A stretch of DNA of 64,000 nucleotides from Lactococcus hircilactis (GTDB lineage: Bacteria > Bacillota > Bacilli > Lactobacillales > Streptococcaceae), in NCBI RefSeq assembly GCF_009601015.1, contig NZ_WITJ01000007.1, positions 84,036-148,035 on the forward strand, given 5' to 3'. Positions 61,948 to 64,000 of the stretch are shown one piece after another. A program made the translations under genes and the position numbers. Position 1 is the stretch's first letter. Every line of letters begins with the position of its first letter. A model generated the notes under the pieces. It made no database searches, had not been told where the DNA came from, and was given only the letters and a program-made list of their open reading frames with translations.

Positions 61948-62754
61948 TTGGCACAACGTAGAATGTTTAGCAAAGAAATAACAACCAGTGACCTATTTGT
62001 TGAAATGCCATCTTCTAGTAGACTTCTTTACTATGATTTAGGAATGGAAGCTGATGATGAGGGATTTATAGGTAACGCTAGAATGTTAAGCAGAGCCTAT
62101 GGAGCTAGTAGCGATGATCTTAAATTGTTAGCAACAAAAGGATTTATCATCATGTTTCCAAATGGAGTTACTGTTGTTAAGGATTGGAATTTAAACAACA
62201 AAATAAGAAAAGATAGGCAAAAGCCAACAATATATACAGAAGAAAAATCTTTGTTAACCCTTGATAGTAAAGGGTCTTACCTCATTAACAACCAAATGTC
62301 AGCAGTATGTCAACCAATTGACAACCAAATGTCCGCACAGGATAGGATAGGTAAGGAGAGTTTAGGTAAGGAGAGTATAGGATATAATGTCGAGGAAAAT
62401 TTCATTTTTCCCGACTACTTATCTGAAAAAACAATCGAATCTATCAAAAAAGGAAATCCAAAGAACTTTAATTTCAGAATTCCTATTGCTTACCTCAACC
62501 AAGTGACAGGTAAAAACTTCCAATTTGTGGAGAAATCTATGAATTTAATTAAAGCGAGGTTAAAAGATGGATTTGTGTTGGACGACTTCAAGAAAGTAAT
62601 AGATATCAAATTCAACGAGTGGTCAAATACAGATATGGCAAAGTATATCAGGCCTGAAACGCTTTTTGGAAATAAGTTTGATGGTTACTTGAATCAAATG
62701 GCATTACCATCTAAGCAAGGAAGCCAGGAATACTGTGATGATTTACCATTTTAA
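61948..62754 (+). CDS. replisome organizer / DnaD-like replication protein
   Basis: 268 aa, TTG start at 61948 with AAAGGAA 7-8 nt upstream. The N-terminal winged-helix-like part (TSDLFVEMPSSSRLLYYDLGMEADDEGFIGNAR) is typical of phage replication initiators of the lactococcal P335 group, and the C-terminal part (EKSMNLIKARLKDGFVLDDFKKVIDIKFNEW) matches the conserved C-terminal segment of phage replisome organizers. The middle of the gene holds direct and inverted repeats that look like the phage origin. It is expected to recruit the helicase loader encoded next. Confidence 0.85.
   Translation: MAQRRMFSKEITTSDLFVEMPSSSRLLYYDLGMEADDEGFIGNARMLSRAYGASSDDLKLLATKGFIIMFPNGVTVVKDWNLNNKIRKDRQKPTIYTEEKSLLTLDSKGSYLINNQMSAVCQPIDNQMSAQDRIGKESLGKESIGYNVEENFIFPDYLSEKTIESIKKGNPKNFNFRIPIAYLNQVTGKNFQFVEKSMNLIKARLKDGFVLDDFKKVIDIKFNEWSNTDMAKYIRPETLFGNKFDGYLNQMALPSKQGSQEYCDDLPF
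62288..62390. other. candidate phage replication origin (iterons)
   Basis: Within the replication gene: direct repeat ACAACCAAATGTC (62288-62300, 62321-62333) bracketing the inverted repeat TGTCAA-CCAA-TTGACA (62308-62323), then TAGGTAAGGAGAGT twice at a 15-base period (62348-62361, 62363-62376), followed by TAGGATA. Iterons inside the initiator gene are the usual place for P335-type origins. Confidence 0.65.
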
Positions 62755-62765
62755 GAAAGGGAAAC

Positions 62766-63710
62766 ATGTTTAAATCAATATCTGATGCAATAGTCTTTAA
62801 AAATAGACCAGATGCAAGCGCTAGAGCAGAAGAAAAACGCATTGAAATTTTATCGCATCCAATCGTTGAGCGTATGTGTTTAGAGCATATGCTGACGGAT
62901 AGACAGATTGACAACTCAATGAGTGCTTTCTTAACATATATCAGCCAAAAAGAGAAGCTGAAAGCAGACCCACTTAATGAATATGATGTTGAATTATTTT
63001 TCATGAAAGAATATGGCTATGTGGTTGCAAATCTAATCACTACTGAAGCAATGAAGAATAGAAAACTCGAATATGACACAAGCGATAAGCTTAAACGTGA
63101 GAGCATTCTTTCTGACAAGCGCATTGAGAAAGCCACGTTTGAAACATTCATCCCTCAAGGAGCTAAAGAGCTTGAAGCTTTGAAATTTGCGCAGGAAGCT
63201 GCGAATGATTACCGTTTTGGTAAGACTGGCAACTTGCTTATGACAGGAAAAGCAGGGACTGGTAAGAGCCATCTTGCAATGTCAATCATTGAATATCTGA
63301 ATAGCACGTTTAGAAATGATGGGAAATACAAGACAGCGCTATTTGTTTCAGTTGTTGAGTTATTTGAACGAATGAAAGAAAGCTTTGATGAAGAAGAAGG
63401 CAAGTACAGCACCAAAAGAATGCGTGATATTTTATCAAATGCGGATTACTTAGTTCTTGACGATTTAGGAGCTGAGACTGGAAAAGACAGAAACGGAAAT
63501 GTAAAAAGAGCAAGTGATTGGTGCGAGAAATTTCTTTCAATGGTCTTAGAAGCTCGTGAAACGACCATATTCACAACGAATTACAACGGTGAGGAATTAA
63601 CCAAGATGTACGGTCAACGTCTCGTGAGCAGGATATTTGAAGGATCTTACGGCAATACTTTCATATTCGAAGGAATCAAAGATAAACGGAGACGAATCAA
63701 TGAAGTTTGA
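62766..63710 (+). CDS. DnaC-like helicase loader ATPase
   Basis: 314 aa. Walker A GKAGTGKSHLAMSI near residue 165, Walker B VLDDLGAE, sensor region ETTIFTTNYNG and RLVSRIFEGSYGNTF: an AAA+ loader of the DnaC/DnaI type. GAAAGGGAA lies before ATG 62766. It loads replicative helicase for phage replication together with the organizer. It overlaps the rusA-like gene by 11 bases. Confidence 0.9.
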   Translation: MFKSISDAIVFKNRPDASARAEEKRIEILSHPIVERMCLEHMLTDRQIDNSMSAFLTYISQKEKLKADPLNEYDVELFFMKEYGYVVANLITTEAMKNRKLEYDTSDKLKRESILSDKRIEKATFETFIPQGAKELEALKFAQEAANDYRFGKTGNLLMTGKAGTGKSHLAMSIIEYLNSTFRNDGKYKTALFVSVVELFERMKESFDEEEGKYSTKRMRDILSNADYLVLDDLGAETGKDRNGNVKRASDWCEKFLSMVLEARETTIFTTNYNGEELTKMYGQRLVSRIFEGSYGNTFIFEGIKDKRRRINEV

Positions 63711-64000
63711 ATTTGAACTGGAAAAGATGCCAACTACACAACAGCAAAAAGGCATTAAAAAAGTGAATGGTAAACTTCAATTCTATGACCGCGGAGGAAC
63801 TAGCAATTATGAGCTTAAAGCAAATCTCATGAAGAACAAGCCAAAAGAGTGCTTTGAAAAAAATGCTCCTTTGAAGTTATCCGTTACTTTCTTCTACGCT
63901 ATCAAGCAAAATAAGCGCTGGTGGCAATGGAAAACGACAAGACCTGACTTAGATAATCTCATGAAGAACTTGCAAGACTATATGACTAAGTTGCGTTATT
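63700..64000 (+). CDS. RusA-family Holliday junction resolvase, cut by window end
   Basis: Starts at ATG 63700 inside the end of the helicase loader gene (MKFEFELEKMPTTQQQKG) and remains open to base 64000. TRPDLDNLMKNLQDYM is the conserved RusA metal-binding motif (two aspartates), and KRWWQWKTTRPD fits the family. RusA enzymes resolve branched DNA made during phage recombination. About 100 residues are visible. Confidence 0.88.
   Translation, partial: MKFEFELEKMPTTQQQKGIKKVNGKLQFYDRGGTSNYELKANLMKNKPKECFEKNAPLKLSVTFFYAIKQNKRWWQWKTTRPDLDNLMKNLQDYMTKLRY

Larger units (their letters stand above)
56293..64000. mobile_element. temperate prophage, left (early) part
   Basis: From the tRNA-Glu 3' end to the window edge the genes follow the P335-type lactococcal order: integrase, PH-domain gene and CI on the minus strand; Cro, early genes, RecT, nuclease, replisome organizer, helicase loader and RusA on the plus strand. 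The host palindrome is absent throughout. The right attachment site and the structural genes are outside the window, so completeness cannot be judged. Confidence 0.93.

Overview
This 64 kb window is low-GC Firmicute DNA and almost certainly a Lactococcus chromosome (species not resolved). The main reasons are the dhaQ-dhaS-dhaKLM arrangement with the lactococcal DhaS operator sequence, an AcmA-type glucosaminidase with three LysM modules, a YoaB-like P-type ATPase behind a yybP-ykoY (Mn2+) riboswitch, and a P335-like temperate prophage. About 56 kb is host chromosome and the last 7.7 kb is the early region of a prophage whose far end lies outside the window.

Layout. 1-2.2 kb: four small unrecognised membrane proteins. 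2.3-8 kb: pgk, then the PTS-dependent dihydroxyacetone kinase locus (dhaQ, convergent dhaS, dhaKLM, glpF-type channel). 8-9.4 kb: a decayed C69 dipeptidase. 9.5-12.2 kb: TetR regulator plus ABC-2 exporter with two matching operators. 12.3-16.8 kb: rRNA methyltransferase, HI0933-type flavoprotein, three overlapping mini membrane genes, NAD(P)HX dehydratase. 16.9-20.5 kb: heterodimeric multidrug ABC exporter. 20.8-24 kb: EcsC protein, Gfo/Idh oxidoreductase, a 51-aa small protein, luxS, RpiB/LacB-type isomerase. 24.2-31.2 kb: cell-wall module (two ChW-repeat secreted proteins, AcmA-like hydrolase) with aldo/keto reductase and isochorismatase-type genes. 31.2-34.3 kb: riboswitch and cation ATPase. 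34.3-38.4 kb: nrdD / 2-hydroxyacid dehydrogenase / nrdG behind two NrdR boxes. 38.5-44.8 kb: tRNA-Ser, DUF2325-like protein, ecfA1A2T, VOC-thioredoxin fusion, dapH and its deacetylase, tRNA-Arg, tRNA-Pro. 45-56 kb: rpsD, tex, sprT-like, add, rnjA-rpoY, tsaB-rimI-rimI-tsaD, small gene, SLC13/ArsB-type permease, tRNA-Glu(CTC). 56.3-64 kb: prophage int, PH-domain gene, cI/cro switch with four operators, recT, PD-(D/E)XK nuclease, structured non-coding gap, replisome organizer with iterons, dnaC-like loader, partial rusA.

The most notable signals are not ordinary genes. (1) A secreted ChW-repeat/C39-like cell-wall protein is split by ten tandem AATC units directly after its signal peptide. The tract is out of frame at 10 copies and in frame at 8 or 11, so this looks like a slipped-strand phase-variation switch, here OFF. 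(2) A 14-bp palindrome TGTCAG-YR-CTGACA occurs 21 times exactly (plus one 13/14 copy), only between 13.9 and 54.9 kb, both as terminator stems and inside coding genes in the two frames that avoid its own stop codon. (3) Five genes have an extended -10 box 6-8 nt before the ATG and are probably transcribed as leaderless mRNAs. (4) A GC-richer gap of about 190 nt in the prophage replication operon has nested complementary segments and a possible pseudoknot. (5) rpoY appears to have a perfect hairpin between its Shine-Dalgarno sequence and its start codon.

All functional names come from reading the proteins by eye. No database search or folding computation was run.
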